This document shows positions 1 through 8,407 of a stretch of 64,000 nucleotides of DNA, piece after piece. Location of the stretch: NCBI RefSeq assembly GCF_000145235.1, contig NC_014391.1, forward strand, positions 3,232,001-3,296,000, given 5' to 3'. The notes below the pieces were generated by a model that worked only from the letters and a program-made list of their open reading frames with translations, ran no database searches and had not been told where the DNA came from. Each line of letters opens with the position of its first letter. Within the stretch, counting starts at the first letter, position 1. Source of the stretch: Micromonospora aurantiaca ATCC 27029. Its GTDB lineage: Bacteria; Actinomycetota; Actinomycetes; Mycobacteriales; Micromonosporaceae. A program made the translations under genes and the position numbers.

Positions 1-293
1 AGCCGGCCGCGTCCCACCCGTCCGTCGCCGAACGGGAGGCCGCCGAGCTGCTGGCGCAGGCTCGCGCCGAGCTGGAGGCCGCACGTGAGGAGGCCCGCCG
101 GTTGCGGGAGGAGGCGTACGCCGAGGCCGTGCGGGCGCGCCGCGAGTTCGAGGCGGCCCTGCTGGCGCGCCGCCGCCGGGAGTCCCGGGTCGACGAGATC
201 CTGGCCGGGGCGCGGGGCGAGCGGGTGGCGGTGGACACCCCCACCGCCGCGGCGAGCGTACGGCCCGGTGGCGCCGGGCGCAGCTCCGCCTGA
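1..293 (+). CDS. C-terminal end of a coiled-coil protein (5' truncated by window)
   Basis: The reading frame is open from the first bases and stops at a TGA ending at 293, so the start lies upstream. The visible ~96 residues are rich in Ala, Glu and Arg, with a heptad-like run (AAELLAQARAELEAAREEA) typical of a coiled coil, then a short low-complexity tail ending GGAGRSSA. This could be the end of a DivIVA-like or other cytoskeletal or scaffold protein, but no family can be assigned from the tail. It converges on the next gene with an 11-base gap. Confidence 0.7.
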   Translation, partial: PAASHPSVAEREAAELLAQARAELEAAREEARRLREEAYAEAVRARREFEAALLARRRRESRVDEILAGARGERVAVDTPTAAASVRPGGAGRSSA

Positions 294-304
294 CCGGCGC
301 CGGG

Positions 305-1135
305 TCAGACCAGCGCCGACACCACGGTCGTGGCGCGCTTCTCGTGCCGGGCGTACGCGTCGGGGTAGGCGGACACCTGCACCGCCTGGGCGGCGGCGGT
401 GACGCTCATGTCCTCCCAGCCCGGCACCTCGCGCAGCGCGGCGTAGAAGGCCCGGGCCGCGTACGCCGGCCGCATAAGCTGGGCGACGGTGCCCCAGCCG
501 CTGCTGGGCCGCTGCTGGAACAGCCCGACCGAGTCGTGGTCGGAGCCGCTGCCCTGGTGCGGGTGGTCGAAGGACTGCGGCAGCACGTCGCTGGCCAGGT
601 TGTAGAGGTTGCTCTCCTGCATGGCGGTGGCGACTGCGACGACCAGGGCCCGGCGGGGCATCTTCATCTCCCGCCCCACGTCGACGATGGCCTTGGCGTT
701 GTCCATCTGCCGTTGGTCCAGGCCGGCGACCGGCCGGGGGCGCGCGGGCAGCACGGGCTTGCGCGGCGGCTTCTTCGTCGCCGTGGTGCCGGGCGTGGGA
801 GCCGGCGGCGGCAGGGCCGCGACGGCCGGCGGCGCGACCCGGGTGAAGTCGCGGGAGGCGCGCTGGTCGGCGGCGGCCCGGTCGGCGACCGCCTCGCGTA
901 CCTCCAGGTGCGCCGGGCCGGTCTCGCCGACGCCCGCCACGCCGATCAGGCCGAGGCAGCAGGTGACGCCGGTGGCCACCGCGATCCGGCCGGGCACGGA
1001 CCGGGCCGGGCCGCGTCGTGGCGGTTCCGGGGCGCGGTGACGCCCCACCCTCCGTTCGGCTGATGCCGGGTCAATCGTTCGGCGAACCGGGCGGTTGGCG
1101 GGCAACGGCTGATGATCGGGGTCGTCGGGGTGCAC
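305..1135 (-). CDS. Secreted lysozyme/transglycosylase-like protein
   Basis: 276 residues with a GTG start at 1135. A basic, proline-rich N-terminus precedes one hydrophobic segment at about residues 50-72, which should act as signal anchor. A Pro/Ala/Lys-rich linker follows, then a C-terminal domain from about residue 145 with the features of an actinobacterial lysozyme-like fold: an AMQESNLYNLA stretch holding a Glu in the position of the catalytic acid, then SVGLFQQRPSSGWG. Proteins of this kind are usually annotated as lytic transglycosylase-like or hypothetical; cleavage of peptidoglycan is plausible but unproven. The start is uncertain because no clear ribosome binding site is visible. 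Confidence 0.7.
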   Translation of the reverse strand: MHPDDPDHQPLPANRPVRRTIDPASAERRVGRHRAPEPPRRGPARSVPGRIAVATGVTCCLGLIGVAGVGETGPAHLEVREAVADRAAADQRASRDFTRVAPPAVAALPPPAPTPGTTATKKPPRKPVLPARPRPVAGLDQRQMDNAKAIVDVGREMKMPRRALVVAVATAMQESNLYNLASDVLPQSFDHPHQGSGSDHDSVGLFQQRPSSGWGTVAQLMRPAYAARAFYAALREVPGWEDMSVTAAAQAVQVSAYPDAYARHEKRATTVVSALV

Positions 1136-1511
1136 CCGCCGAGGCTAGAAAGCTTCCGGCCCTTTGCCATCGGGGTGATTGGTGGCATGCGCCACAATCT
1201 GCCGGATTCGCGGGCGACATCAGGGGTGGCGGATCATGAAAACCGCTAACCGCGCGTACCCGGAAGAATGCCTATGTCGGTTTCGGTGGTGCGAAACGGA
1301 CGCCGAGTCGACCCGGCGGCGGCCGACGCCCGGCTCCACCGTTCGGCCGAGGGTGCCCTGGTCGGCCGTCTCTCGCCCGGCGGCGGTCCGCCGACCCGCC
1401 GGGATCGACTCCTCGCGATCCGGCGGCTCACGGTGCGGAGACCGTGGATCATGGCGACGCCGCCGCGCGGCGACCCGGGCGCTCGATACGATTCCGACGG
1501 TGACGCAGCGG
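1136..1511. other. Divergent intergenic region, no gene recognised
   Basis: This 376-base gap separates the divergent lysozyme-like and phosphatase-fold genes and should hold promoters for both. The frame of the downstream gene stays open upstream to about 1179, with an ATG at 1237, but its translation is Arg-rich, lacks any domain and looks non-coding. A short inverted repeat (GTTTCG-N6-CGAAAC) lies at about 1280-1297. No convincing promoter was identified. Confidence 0.4.
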
Positions 1512-2438
1512 ATGGTCGACGAGCGCCCGCCCGGCCCCCGCAGCCGGCGCGGCGCCGTCGTCATCCTCTGCGCCGTGCTGCTCACGCTGCTGCTGGCCGG
1601 GCACCGGCTGGTGCCGAACGTGCACGGCCTGGGCAGCCTGGTGGACAGCGTCACCCCGCTGCTCGGAATCGCCGTGCCGCTGCTCGCGCTCGCGGCGCTG
1701 CTGCGCCGCTCCCGGCCGGCGCTGCTGGCGGTGCTGCTGCCGGCCCTGGTCTGGGCCGGGCTCTACGGCCGCGCGTGGCTGCCCCCGGCCGCCGGCGCGG
1801 ACGGCGCCGCGGTCCGCGTGGTCAGCCAGAACCTGCGCGTGGGCAACCCCGACCCGGCCGCCACCGTCGGCGCGCTCACCGACGACGCCCCGGACCTGAT
1901 CGGGCTCCAGGAGGTCGCCGACGGCGACCGGGTGGCGTCCGTGCTGGCCGAGCGCTACCCGCACCGGGCGGTGGTGTCGACTGTCGCGCTGTGGAGCCGG
2001 TGGCCGATCCGCGAGGCGCACGGCGTCGACACCGGGCTGGGCTGGGACCGCGCGCTGCGGGCTGTGGTCGCCGCGCCTCAGGGCGACCTGGCCGTGTACG
2101 TGGTCCACCTCGGCTCCGCGCGGGCCGGGCACACCGCCACCCGGGACCAGACCGTCGCCGCGCTCGCCGACGCCGTGCGTGCCGACCCGGCCGACCGGCT
2201 GGTGGTGCTCGGCGACCTGAACACCGCCACCACCGACCGGGTCTTCGACCCGCTGACCCGGCTGCTCGGCGACGCGCAGGCCGAGGCCGGGCAGGGATTC
2301 GGGTTCACCTGGCCGGCCGGGCTGCCGGTCACCCGCCCGGACCACGTCCTCTACCGGGGACTGACGCCGACCGCCGCCGGGGTGCTGCACACCCCGGACA
2401 GCGACCACCGCGCGGTCACCGCCGGCTTCCGCTGGTGA
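1512..2438 (+). CDS. Membrane-anchored endonuclease/exonuclease/phosphatase family protein
   Basis: About 308 residues. The first ~100 hold three hydrophobic segments (around VILCAVLLTLLLAG, LLGIAVPLLALAAL and LAVLLPALVWAGL), followed by an exported EEP domain. The family's catalytic motifs are in order: SQNLRVGNP (Asn), GLQEVADG (Glu), VVHLGSA (His), GDLNTATTD (GDxN) and a terminal SDHRAV. The fold covers nucleases, sphingomyelinases and phosphoinositide phosphatases; substrate cannot be read from sequence. The ATG at 1512 is chosen, but a GTG at 1500 in the same frame is equally possible. It stops five bases before the convergent OsmC-like gene. Confidence 0.8.
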   Translation: MVDERPPGPRSRRGAVVILCAVLLTLLLAGHRLVPNVHGLGSLVDSVTPLLGIAVPLLALAALLRRSRPALLAVLLPALVWAGLYGRAWLPPAAGADGAAVRVVSQNLRVGNPDPAATVGALTDDAPDLIGLQEVADGDRVASVLAERYPHRAVVSTVALWSRWPIREAHGVDTGLGWDRALRAVVAAPQGDLAVYVVHLGSARAGHTATRDQTVAALADAVRADPADRLVVLGDLNTATTDRVFDPLTRLLGDAQAEAGQGFGFTWPAGLPVTRPDHVLYRGLTPTAAGVLHTPDSDHRAVTAGFRW

Positions 2439-2442
2439 CCTC

Positions 2443-2871
2443 TCAGTGCCGGCCGTTCTCCGCCGGGGTCACGGTGAGCCGGTGCCGGCTCGGATCTCCG
2501 CTGGAGAACGGCCAGAGCCGGTCGGCGTACGCGACCAGGTCGGCCAGCTGGTCCCGGGTCAGTCCCGCCGAGGAGATCTCGGCGTGCACGTCGGCCCGGT
2601 AGCGGCCGTCGTCGTCGCGGCCCAGCTTCGCCTCGGCGGTCACCTGCACGGTGTGCGCCTCGTCGGTGATCTCCCCGGCCGCCTCCACCGCCGCGTGGTG
2701 CAGGCAGGAGGCGAACGCCGCGGCCAGGAGCTGTTCCGGCGTCAGGCCGGTGCAGTGCGGCGCCAGCGGGGACGCCAGGGCGGAGGAGAGCCCGCCGTCG
2801 TCGGTGCGTACGTGACCGCCCGCCGCGGTCGCCGTGGCCGTCTCGGCCAGCCAGGAACTCGGATCCGGCAT
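2443..2871 (-). CDS. OsmC/Ohr family protein lacking the second redox cysteine
   Basis: 142 residues, with the start at ATG 2871 supported by GGGAGGA seven bases upstream. The fold signature is clear: LTPEQLLAAAFASCLHHAA, with Cys56 in the position of the peroxidatic Cys of Ohr/OsmC. Family members usually carry a second Cys in a C-P-Y-S motif; here the matching stretch is LWPFSSG, with Trp120 instead. The protein also has Cys40 just before the first motif. It is probably an organic-peroxide or stress-related thiol protein, but two-Cys peroxidase chemistry is doubtful. A sigma-B-like promoter lies about 30 bases upstream. Confidence 0.85.
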   Translation of the reverse strand: MPDPSSWLAETATATAAGGHVRTDDGGLSSALASPLAPHCTGLTPEQLLAAAFASCLHHAAVEAAGEITDEAHTVQVTAEAKLGRDDDGRYRADVHAEISSAGLTRDQLADLVAYADRLWPFSSGDPSRHRLTVTPAENGRH

Positions 2872-2901
2872 CGCGTTCCTCCCGTCACTCACCGGACCGC
2901 G

Positions 2902-2925
2902 TTCCCGGACCCCGAGCGGCGAAAC
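2902..2925 (-). promoter_or_regulatory. Candidate sigma-B-type promoter (GTTT-N15-GGGAA) for the OsmC-like gene
   Basis: Read on the minus strand, GTTT (2925-2922), a 15-base spacer, then GGGAA (2906-2902), ending 31 bases before the start codon. It fits the classical sigma-B consensus GTTT...GGGWA. The same geometry recurs upstream of three other genes in this window. Confidence 0.55.
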
Positions 2926-2951
2926 CGCGCCCAAGCAGCCAGTAGGAGTGC

Positions 2952-3899
2952 TCAGCGGACCCGGCCGCTGGTCGCGGCGTCGACGGCCATCGCCTCGGTG
3001 GCCTCGGCGGCGGCCCGGCTGGTCCACGGCGACACCTGCGGCAGGCGCTGCCGGGGCAGCATCGCGGTCATCGGCACGTAGACCCGGGCGTCCACGGCCT
3101 CGGCCAGCAGCAACGCGGCCATCGGGCTGGTCGGCCGGGCGCACGGGTCGGCGTCGAGGCAGCGGCGGACGAGCTCGGCCACCTCGCCCGGCAGGCCGGG
3201 AACCTCGGGCAGCGGGCGGGGCGGCCGGCGGCGGCGCGACCCGAGCAGCTGGGTGGTGGTGCCGGCCTCGTACGGCAGTTCACCGGTGAGGCAGTAGTAC
3301 AGCAGCACGCCCAGCGCGTACATGTCGGCGGCCGGGGTGGCCGGCCGGCGGTCGAGCTGCTCCGGCGCCAGGTACGCCGGAGTGCCCACGACGACGCCGT
3401 CCGGAGTGTGGTCCGGTGCGCCGGCCGGAGTGGCGATGCCGAAGTCGAGCACCTTCACCCCGCACGGGGTGAGGATCACGTTCGCGGGCTTGACGTCCCG
3501 GTGCACGATGTCGTGCGCGTGCGCGGCGGCGAGCGCGGCGCACACCTCGGCGCAGACCCGTACCGCGATCCGCCAGTCCAGCGGCCCGGTGCGCAGGTGC
3601 GCGGCGAGCGTCTCGCCCTCGGCCAGCTCCATCACGATGTACGGCACCGGTCGTCCGTCCGGCAGCGTCGCGGTGCCGAAGTCGTGCACGCTCGCGACGT
3701 TCGGGTGCACCAGCCGCGCCGCCGAACGCGCTTCGGCCCGGATCCGTTCCACCGAGCCGGCGTCGCCGTCCAGTGCGGGGGAGATGAGCTTCACCGCGAC
3801 GGTCCGGTCCAGCACGCGGTCGTGCGCGCGCCACACCTCCGACATGCCACCCAAGCCGGCTCGCTGTTCGAGCTCGTACCGCCCGCCCAGCGTCCTCAT
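2952..3899 (-). CDS. Serine/threonine protein kinase (cytosolic, single domain)
   Basis: 315 residues, ATG at 3899 with AGGAG five bases upstream (an in-frame GTG at 3905 is less well placed). The kinase domain is complete: glycine loop GLGGMSEV (about 15-22), VAVK with Lys37, catalytic HRDVKPAN (Asp135, Lys137, Asn140), DFG at 152-154, then GTPAYLAPE. The C-terminal ~50 residues hold no transmembrane helix or PASTA repeats, unlike PknB, so it is probably soluble or carried by partners. Its promoter matches the sigma-B consensus, suggesting a stress-response kinase. Target unknown. Confidence 0.92.
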   Translation of the reverse strand: MRTLGGRYELEQRAGLGGMSEVWRAHDRVLDRTVAVKLISPALDGDAGSVERIRAEARSAARLVHPNVASVHDFGTATLPDGRPVPYIVMELAEGETLAAHLRTGPLDWRIAVRVCAEVCAALAAAHAHDIVHRDVKPANVILTPCGVKVLDFGIATPAGAPDHTPDGVVVGTPAYLAPEQLDRRPATPAADMYALGVLLYYCLTGELPYEAGTTTQLLGSRRRRPPRPLPEVPGLPGEVAELVRRCLDADPCARPTSPMAALLLAEAVDARVYVPMTAMLPRQRLPQVSPWTSRAAAEATEAMAVDAATSGRVR

Positions 3900-3937
3900 C
3901 GCCACTCCTCGCCTCGTCCGGTGCCCTCCGGTCCCGC

Positions 3938-3962
3938 TACCCGGCCCCGGAGCTGTGCAAAC
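3938..3962 (-). promoter_or_regulatory. Candidate sigma-B-type promoter (GTTT-N16-GGGTA) for the Ser/Thr kinase gene
   Basis: On the minus strand GTTT (3962-3959), exactly 16 bases, then GGGTA (3942-3938), 38 bases before the kinase start codon. One of five exact copies with the same spacing in the window. Confidence 0.65.
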
Positions 3963-4027
3963 CGCCGAGGGGCGGCGCCGCGGCGGGGTAGCTTCGCGGC
4001 GAGGGCGTCGACGGACGGAGGGCAGCG

Positions 4028-4252
4028 GTGGCCGTGGTGCGCGTACGGTTCGTCGGCGGACCGGCCGACGAGCTGACCCGGGACCTGCCCGCCGGGCCGG
4101 ACGGCGCGCCGCCGCCCCGGTGGGTGCTGCGTCATCCGGAGGAACCGGCCGAGGGGGTGGCCGACCACCTCTACGAGCGCGACGACCACGCGTCGCCCGG
4201 CGGCTGGACGATGCGGTACGTGCACACGTTCCCGTTCGGCGCGACCGAGTGA
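4028..4252 (+). CDS. Small hypothetical protein
   Basis: 74 residues from a GTG start preceded by GGAGGG. The product is acidic and hydrophilic, with a run VRFVGGPADELTRDLPAG and a C-terminal MRYVHTFPFG, and no membrane segment. The pattern resembles short actinobacterial proteins of unknown function that start with a beta strand and a GGP turn. It is divergent from the kinase gene and convergent with the hydrolase gene. I do not recognise a function. Confidence 0.65.
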   Translation: MAVVRVRFVGGPADELTRDLPAGPDGAPPPRWVLRHPEEPAEGVADHLYERDDHASPGGWTMRYVHTFPFGATE

Positions 4253-4282
4253 GGTCGTCTCGCAGCGGCCGGACGCGGCGCG

Positions 4283-5080
4283 TCAGGCCGGCCGGACGCC
4301 GGTGGTGCCGAGGATGACCGAGGCGACCAGCTCCGGGTCGTCGTGCATGGGCACGTGCCCGCAGCCGGGCAGGTCCAGGTGCCGCGCGGCGGGCAGCCGG
4401 GTACGCGCCAGCGCCGCCTGCCGGTACGGCAGGATCCGGTCCCGAGTACCCCACGCGACTGTGACCGGCACGGTCGGCGCGCCCGCGTAGGCGTACCCCC
4501 GGCCGGCGCGGGCGACGGCGCGGAACGCCCGTGCCTGGCGCAGCGCGCGGGCGTCGGCGAGCGCGTCGTCGAGGGCCATCCGGTTGGGCCGGGCCAGGAT
4601 CATGCCCATCGCCAGCATCCGCAGCGCGGGCGCGGCGAACAGGCGGCGCAGCACCGGTTCGGGCAGCCGGGCCGCGTTGCGGTGCAGCGCGAGCACCGTC
4701 AGCGCCCAGCGCAGCTCGCGCGCGGTGCAGAACCCGGCCGGCGACAGCGCGGTGGCCGAGGAGACCGCGCCGATCGCGGCCAGTTCGAGGGCGATCGCGC
4801 CGCCCAGGCTGTTGCCCGCGACGTGCGGGCGTTCCAGCCCGAACGCGGCGAACAGCTCGACCATGGCCACGGCCAGGCCGGGCATGTCGGCGGGCAGCCC
4901 GGCGGCGGGCACCGGGGAGCGGCCGAAGCCCGGCAGGTCGACGGCGATCACGTCGTGCGCCTCGGCGAGGCGATCCAGCACCGGACGCCAGGCGCCGCCG
5001 TGGTGGCCGATGCCGTGCAGGAGCACCAGCGTCGGCCCGGTGCCCCGCCGCTCGTAGACGACGTCCACCGGCGCGGTCAC
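4283..5080 (-). CDS. Alpha/beta hydrolase
   Basis: 265 residues. Family motifs: LLHGIGHHGG (oxyanion hole), DLPGFGRS, nucleophile elbow GNSLGG and a C-terminal GCGHVPMHDD with the catalytic His. The GTG start at 5080 overlaps the stop of the upstream SDR gene by four bases (GTGA), so the two are translationally coupled. The family covers esterases, lipases and C-C hydrolases; pairing with an SDR suggests a shared lipid-like or ketone substrate, which is inference. Confidence 0.87.
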   Translation of the reverse strand: MTAPVDVVYERRGTGPTLVLLHGIGHHGGAWRPVLDRLAEAHDVIAVDLPGFGRSPVPAAGLPADMPGLAVAMVELFAAFGLERPHVAGNSLGGAIALELAAIGAVSSATALSPAGFCTARELRWALTVLALHRNAARLPEPVLRRLFAAPALRMLAMGMILARPNRMALDDALADARALRQARAFRAVARAGRGYAYAGAPTVPVTVAWGTRDRILPYRQAALARTRLPAARHLDLPGCGHVPMHDDPELVASVILGTTGVRPA

Positions 5081-5970
5081 GGCCGCCCCTGCGGCGTGCT
5101 GGCGCCGAAGCCCCGGCCCAGCGCGCGGGACTGCTCCTCGATCAGCGGGACGGTGGCCCGGGCGGTGCGGCCCACCAACCGGTCGGCCAGCGGGCTGACC
5201 AGCACCGATCGCATCGCCTGCACGCCGGCCACGGCGCGCGGCACGTACACCCGTCGGCTGCGGCGCTCGATCGCCCGGACGAACGCCTCGGCGCACTCGG
5301 TCACCGTTGTGGTACGCCGCAGCGGCCAGGGCAGCTTCGCCAGCGCCGTGGAGAAGGCCGGCAGATCGGCGCGCGCCTCGCGGACCAGGTCGGTGTCCAC
5401 CCACGACGGATGGGCGGTGCCGACCGCCACGCCCCGGTGTGCCAGCTCCAGCCGGACCGCGTTGCCGAACTGCTCGACGCCGGCCTTGGAGGCGCAGTAG
5501 GCGGCCATGCCGGGCAGCGCGGCGAACGCCGCGGCCGAGGAGACGATCAGCAGATAGCCACCCCGGTCGACGAGCGCGGGCACGGTCGCCGCCGCGGTGC
5601 GCATCACCCCGATCAGGTTGACCTCGACGGTACGCACCAGCGCCTCGACGTCGCCGACGGCGATCGTGCCTCGGTTGGCCACCCCGGCGTTCGCCACCAC
5701 CGCGTCGATCCCGCCCAGCGTCGCGAGTGTCCCGTCCACCGCCGCGGCGAGGGCGTTCTGGTCGGTGACGTCGGCGGCGAACCATGCGTGCCCCGGGCCC
5801 AGCTCGGCGGCGAGCGCGGCGAGCCGGTCGGGTTCCAGCCCGACGAGGGACAACCGGGCGCCGCGCGCCGCGGCGAGGCGGGCGGTGTGCTCGCCGATGC
5901 CCCGGGCCGCGCCGGTCACCAGCACCACCTTGCCGGCCAACCGGCCGGAAAAACGACCATCGATGGACAT
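5077..5970 (-). CDS. SDR family NAD(P)-dependent oxidoreductase
   Basis: 297 residues, ATG at 5970. Classical SDR: TGAARGIGEH cofactor motif (about 19-28), VVANAGVANRG, the catalytic Ser in SSAAAFAALPG and YCASK. The C-terminal ~90 residues extend beyond the minimal SDR core (about 250), as in subfamilies acting on long-chain or bulky substrates. First gene of a two-gene unit with the hydrolase. It is divergent from the response-regulator gene, with 135 bases between starts. Confidence 0.9.
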   Translation of the reverse strand: MSIDGRFSGRLAGKVVLVTGAARGIGEHTARLAAARGARLSLVGLEPDRLAALAAELGPGHAWFAADVTDQNALAAAVDGTLATLGGIDAVVANAGVANRGTIAVGDVEALVRTVEVNLIGVMRTAAATVPALVDRGGYLLIVSSAAAFAALPGMAAYCASKAGVEQFGNAVRLELAHRGVAVGTAHPSWVDTDLVREARADLPAFSTALAKLPWPLRRTTTVTECAEAFVRAIERRSRRVYVPRAVAGVQAMRSVLVSPLADRLVGRTARATVPLIEEQSRALGRGFGASTPQGRP

Positions 5971-6105
5971 GCCGGGAAGTTACCACCGGGTAGCCCCCGT
6001 GCGGAAGACCCCGTCGACCTGCCCGGATCGCCGCCGCGCGGCGCGCACAGCTGGTACACAGGATCGGGACAGCCCGCCGACAGCGGGTCCGCCCACGATG
6101 GGGGC

Positions 6106-6852
6106 ATGGTCATGAACGCGCAGTCCGCGCAGGGTCGCATCGAACTGCGCCGACCGGACGGCGAACCGGTGCGGGTGCTCGTCGTCGACGACGAGCCGAC
6201 ACTCACCGACCTGCTCTCGATGGCGCTGCGGTACGAGGGCTGGCAGGTCGCCACCGCCGGCAGCGGCATGGCGGCTGTCACCACCGCCCGCCAGTTCCGC
6301 CCGGACGCCGTGGTGCTCGACGTGATGCTGCCCGACCTGGACGGCTTCCAGGTGCTGCGCCGCCTGCGCGAGCAGTTCCCGAGCGTGCCGGTGCTGTTCC
6401 TGACCGCCCGCGACGCGGTGGAGGAACGCGTCGCCGGGCTCACCGTCGGCGGCGACGACTACGTCACCAAGCCGTTCAGCCTGGAGGAGGTGATCGCCCG
6501 GCTGCGCGCGCTGCTGCGCCGTTCCGGCTTCGCGGTCGCCGCCCGCCAGGAGGCGGTGCTCACCGTCGGCGACCTCACCCTCGACGAGGACAGCCACGAG
6601 GTACGCCGCGGCGACGACCTGATCACGCTCACCGCCACCGAGTTCGAGCTGCTGCGCTACCTCATGCGCAACCCGCGCCGGGTGCTCAGCAAGGCGCAGA
6701 TCCTCGACCGGGTGTGGAACTACGACTTCGGCGGCCAGGCCAACGTGGTCGAGCTGTACATCTCGTACCTGCGCAAGAAGATCGACGCGGGCCGCGCGCC
6801 CATGATCCATACGCTGCGCGGGGCGGGCTATGTCCTCAAACCCGCCGAGTGA
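6106..6852 (+). CDS. OmpR/PhoB-family response regulator
   Basis: 248 residues. The receiver domain (about 15-135) has the acidic pair DDE, phosphoacceptor Asp in LDVMLPDLDG, the Thr of FLTARD and Lys in VTKPF. A winged-helix effector follows, ending VVELYISYLRKKID and IHTLRGAGYVLKPAE. It most resembles the MprA/TcrX/PrrA type of actinobacteria. ATG at 6106 is used; ATG 6112 is also possible. It overlaps the kinase gene by 23 bases and heads a likely four-gene operon with two glycosyltransferases, hinting at control of envelope glycosylation. Confidence 0.92.
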   Translation: MVMNAQSAQGRIELRRPDGEPVRVLVVDDEPTLTDLLSMALRYEGWQVATAGSGMAAVTTARQFRPDAVVLDVMLPDLDGFQVLRRLREQFPSVPVLFLTARDAVEERVAGLTVGGDDYVTKPFSLEEVIARLRALLRRSGFAVAARQEAVLTVGDLTLDEDSHEVRRGDDLITLTATEFELLRYLMRNPRRVLSKAQILDRVWNYDFGGQANVVELYISYLRKKIDAGRAPMIHTLRGAGYVLKPAE

Positions 6853-8362
6853 CAGGGGCGGCCGGCTGCGCCGCCGCCTGGCCGGCTGGTCGCTGCGCCG
6901 CCGCCTGGTGCTCTCCGTGGTGGCGCTGCTCGCGCTGGTGAGCATCGGCATCGGCGGCCTGACCACAGTCGCGCTGCGACACTTCCTGATCGACCAGATC
7001 GACAACCAGCTCACCTTCGGCGACCGGCGGCCCGCCGACTTCGAACGCTGGGCCCGCCGCGGCGTCGACCCGCCGCGACCGGACCAGCGGCCCACCCCGC
7101 CGGACTCCGACGAGGTGGCGCCGGACCCCCCTGGCGGCTTCCCGCCGGGCTCGATCGCCGTCCGGGTGCCCGCCGCCGCCGAACCCGTCGGCCGGGTCCG
7201 GTCCGGAAACGGCGACAGCGAGGAGGTGCCCGCCGCCGACCTGACCGCGCTGGCCCGCGTACCCGTCGGCGACCGCCCGCACACAGTCGTCGTCGGCGAC
7301 CGGGGCGACTACCGCGCGATCGCGCTCCCGTCGCCGCGCGGCGACGGCGACGTGCTGGTCCTCGCGATCCCGCTGGCCCAGGTCGACGACACCGTCATGT
7401 GGATGCTCGTCGCGCAGGCCGGGGTGATCGGCGCCGGCCTGGTCATCGCCGGCGCCCTCGGTCTGCTCATCGTCCGGGTGACGCTGCGGCCGCTCAACCG
7501 CGTCGCCGCCACCGCCGCCCGGGTCACCGAACTGCCGCTCGACCGCGGCGAGGTCGCCCTGTCCGTGCGGGTGCCGGCCGCCGACACCGACCCCCGCACC
7601 GAGGTCGGGCAGGTCGGCGGCGCGCTCAACCGGATGCTCGGCCACGTCGCCGCCGCGCTCGTCGCCCGGCAGGCCAGCGAGACCCGGGTACGCCAGTTCG
7701 TCGCCGACGCCAGCCACGAGCTGCGCACCCCCCTCGCTGCCATCCGCGGGTACGCCGAGGTGGCCCGCCGGGGCCGCCAGGAGGTGCCGCCCGACGTGGC
7801 GCACGCGCTGCGCCGCGTCGAGTCGGAGAGCACCCGGATGACGAGCCTCGTCGACGACCTGCTGCTGCTGGCCCGGCTGGACTCCGGCCGCCCGCTCGCC
7901 GCCGAGCCGGTCGACCTGACCGCCATGGCCGTGAACGCGGTCAGTGACGCGCACGTCGCCGGGCCCGACCACCGCTGGCAACTCGACCTGCCCGACGAGC
8001 CGCTCACCGTCACCGGCGACGCCCACCGGCTGCACCAGGTGCTGGCGAACCTGCTGGCGAACGCGCGGGTGCACACCCCGGCCGGCACCACAGTCACGGT
8101 CCGGCTCGCGCCCGCGCCCGGCGGCGTCGAACTACGCGTCACCGACGACGGGCCGGGCATTCCGGAGCAGTTGCAGCCGGAGGTCTTCGAGCGGTTCGCG
8201 CGCGGCGACACCTCCCGCTCCCGCGCGCAGGGCAGCACCGGCCTGGGCTTGGCCATCGTCGCCGCCGTGGTCGAGGCGCACCACGGGCGGGTCGACGTGG
8301 TCAGCCGGCCCGGCCACACCGCGTTCACGGTCTGGCTGCCGGGATCCACAGCCGACGCATAG
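6830..8362 (+). CDS. Two-component sensor histidine kinase
   Basis: 510 residues. A first transmembrane helix (about 25-48) and a second (about 188-212) flank a ~135-residue extracytoplasmic sensor that is Pro/Asp/Arg-rich. Then HAMP, the HisKA box DASHELRTPLAAIRGYAEV with the phosphorylated His, and a HATPase domain with N-box NLLANARVHT, DDGPGIP and GLGLAIV. The start lies inside the regulator gene, so both are co-translated and should form a cognate pair. The signal sensed is unknown. Confidence 0.92.
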   Translation: MSSNPPSDRGGRLRRRLAGWSLRRRLVLSVVALLALVSIGIGGLTTVALRHFLIDQIDNQLTFGDRRPADFERWARRGVDPPRPDQRPTPPDSDEVAPDPPGGFPPGSIAVRVPAAAEPVGRVRSGNGDSEEVPAADLTALARVPVGDRPHTVVVGDRGDYRAIALPSPRGDGDVLVLAIPLAQVDDTVMWMLVAQAGVIGAGLVIAGALGLLIVRVTLRPLNRVAATAARVTELPLDRGEVALSVRVPAADTDPRTEVGQVGGALNRMLGHVAAALVARQASETRVRQFVADASHELRTPLAAIRGYAEVARRGRQEVPPDVAHALRRVESESTRMTSLVDDLLLLARLDSGRPLAAEPVDLTAMAVNAVSDAHVAGPDHRWQLDLPDEPLTVTGDAHRLHQVLANLLANARVHTPAGTTVTVRLAPAPGGVELRVTDDGPGIPEQLQPEVFERFARGDTSRSRAQGSTGLGLAIVAAVVEAHHGRVDVVSRPGHTAFTVWLPGSTADA

Positions 8363-8407
8363 GCCGCTCACGGGAGCGGGCCAGCGGGCCCGCCGAGGCT
8401 TGCCGGC

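Noticed and set aside
1179..1511. N-terminal extension of the phosphatase-fold gene beginning near ATG 1237
   Set aside because: The extra residues are Arg/Cys-rich without homology, and the membrane helices start only after 1512.
5988..5992. GGGTA before the response-regulator gene
   Set aside because: No matching -35 element at 14-17 bases spacing.
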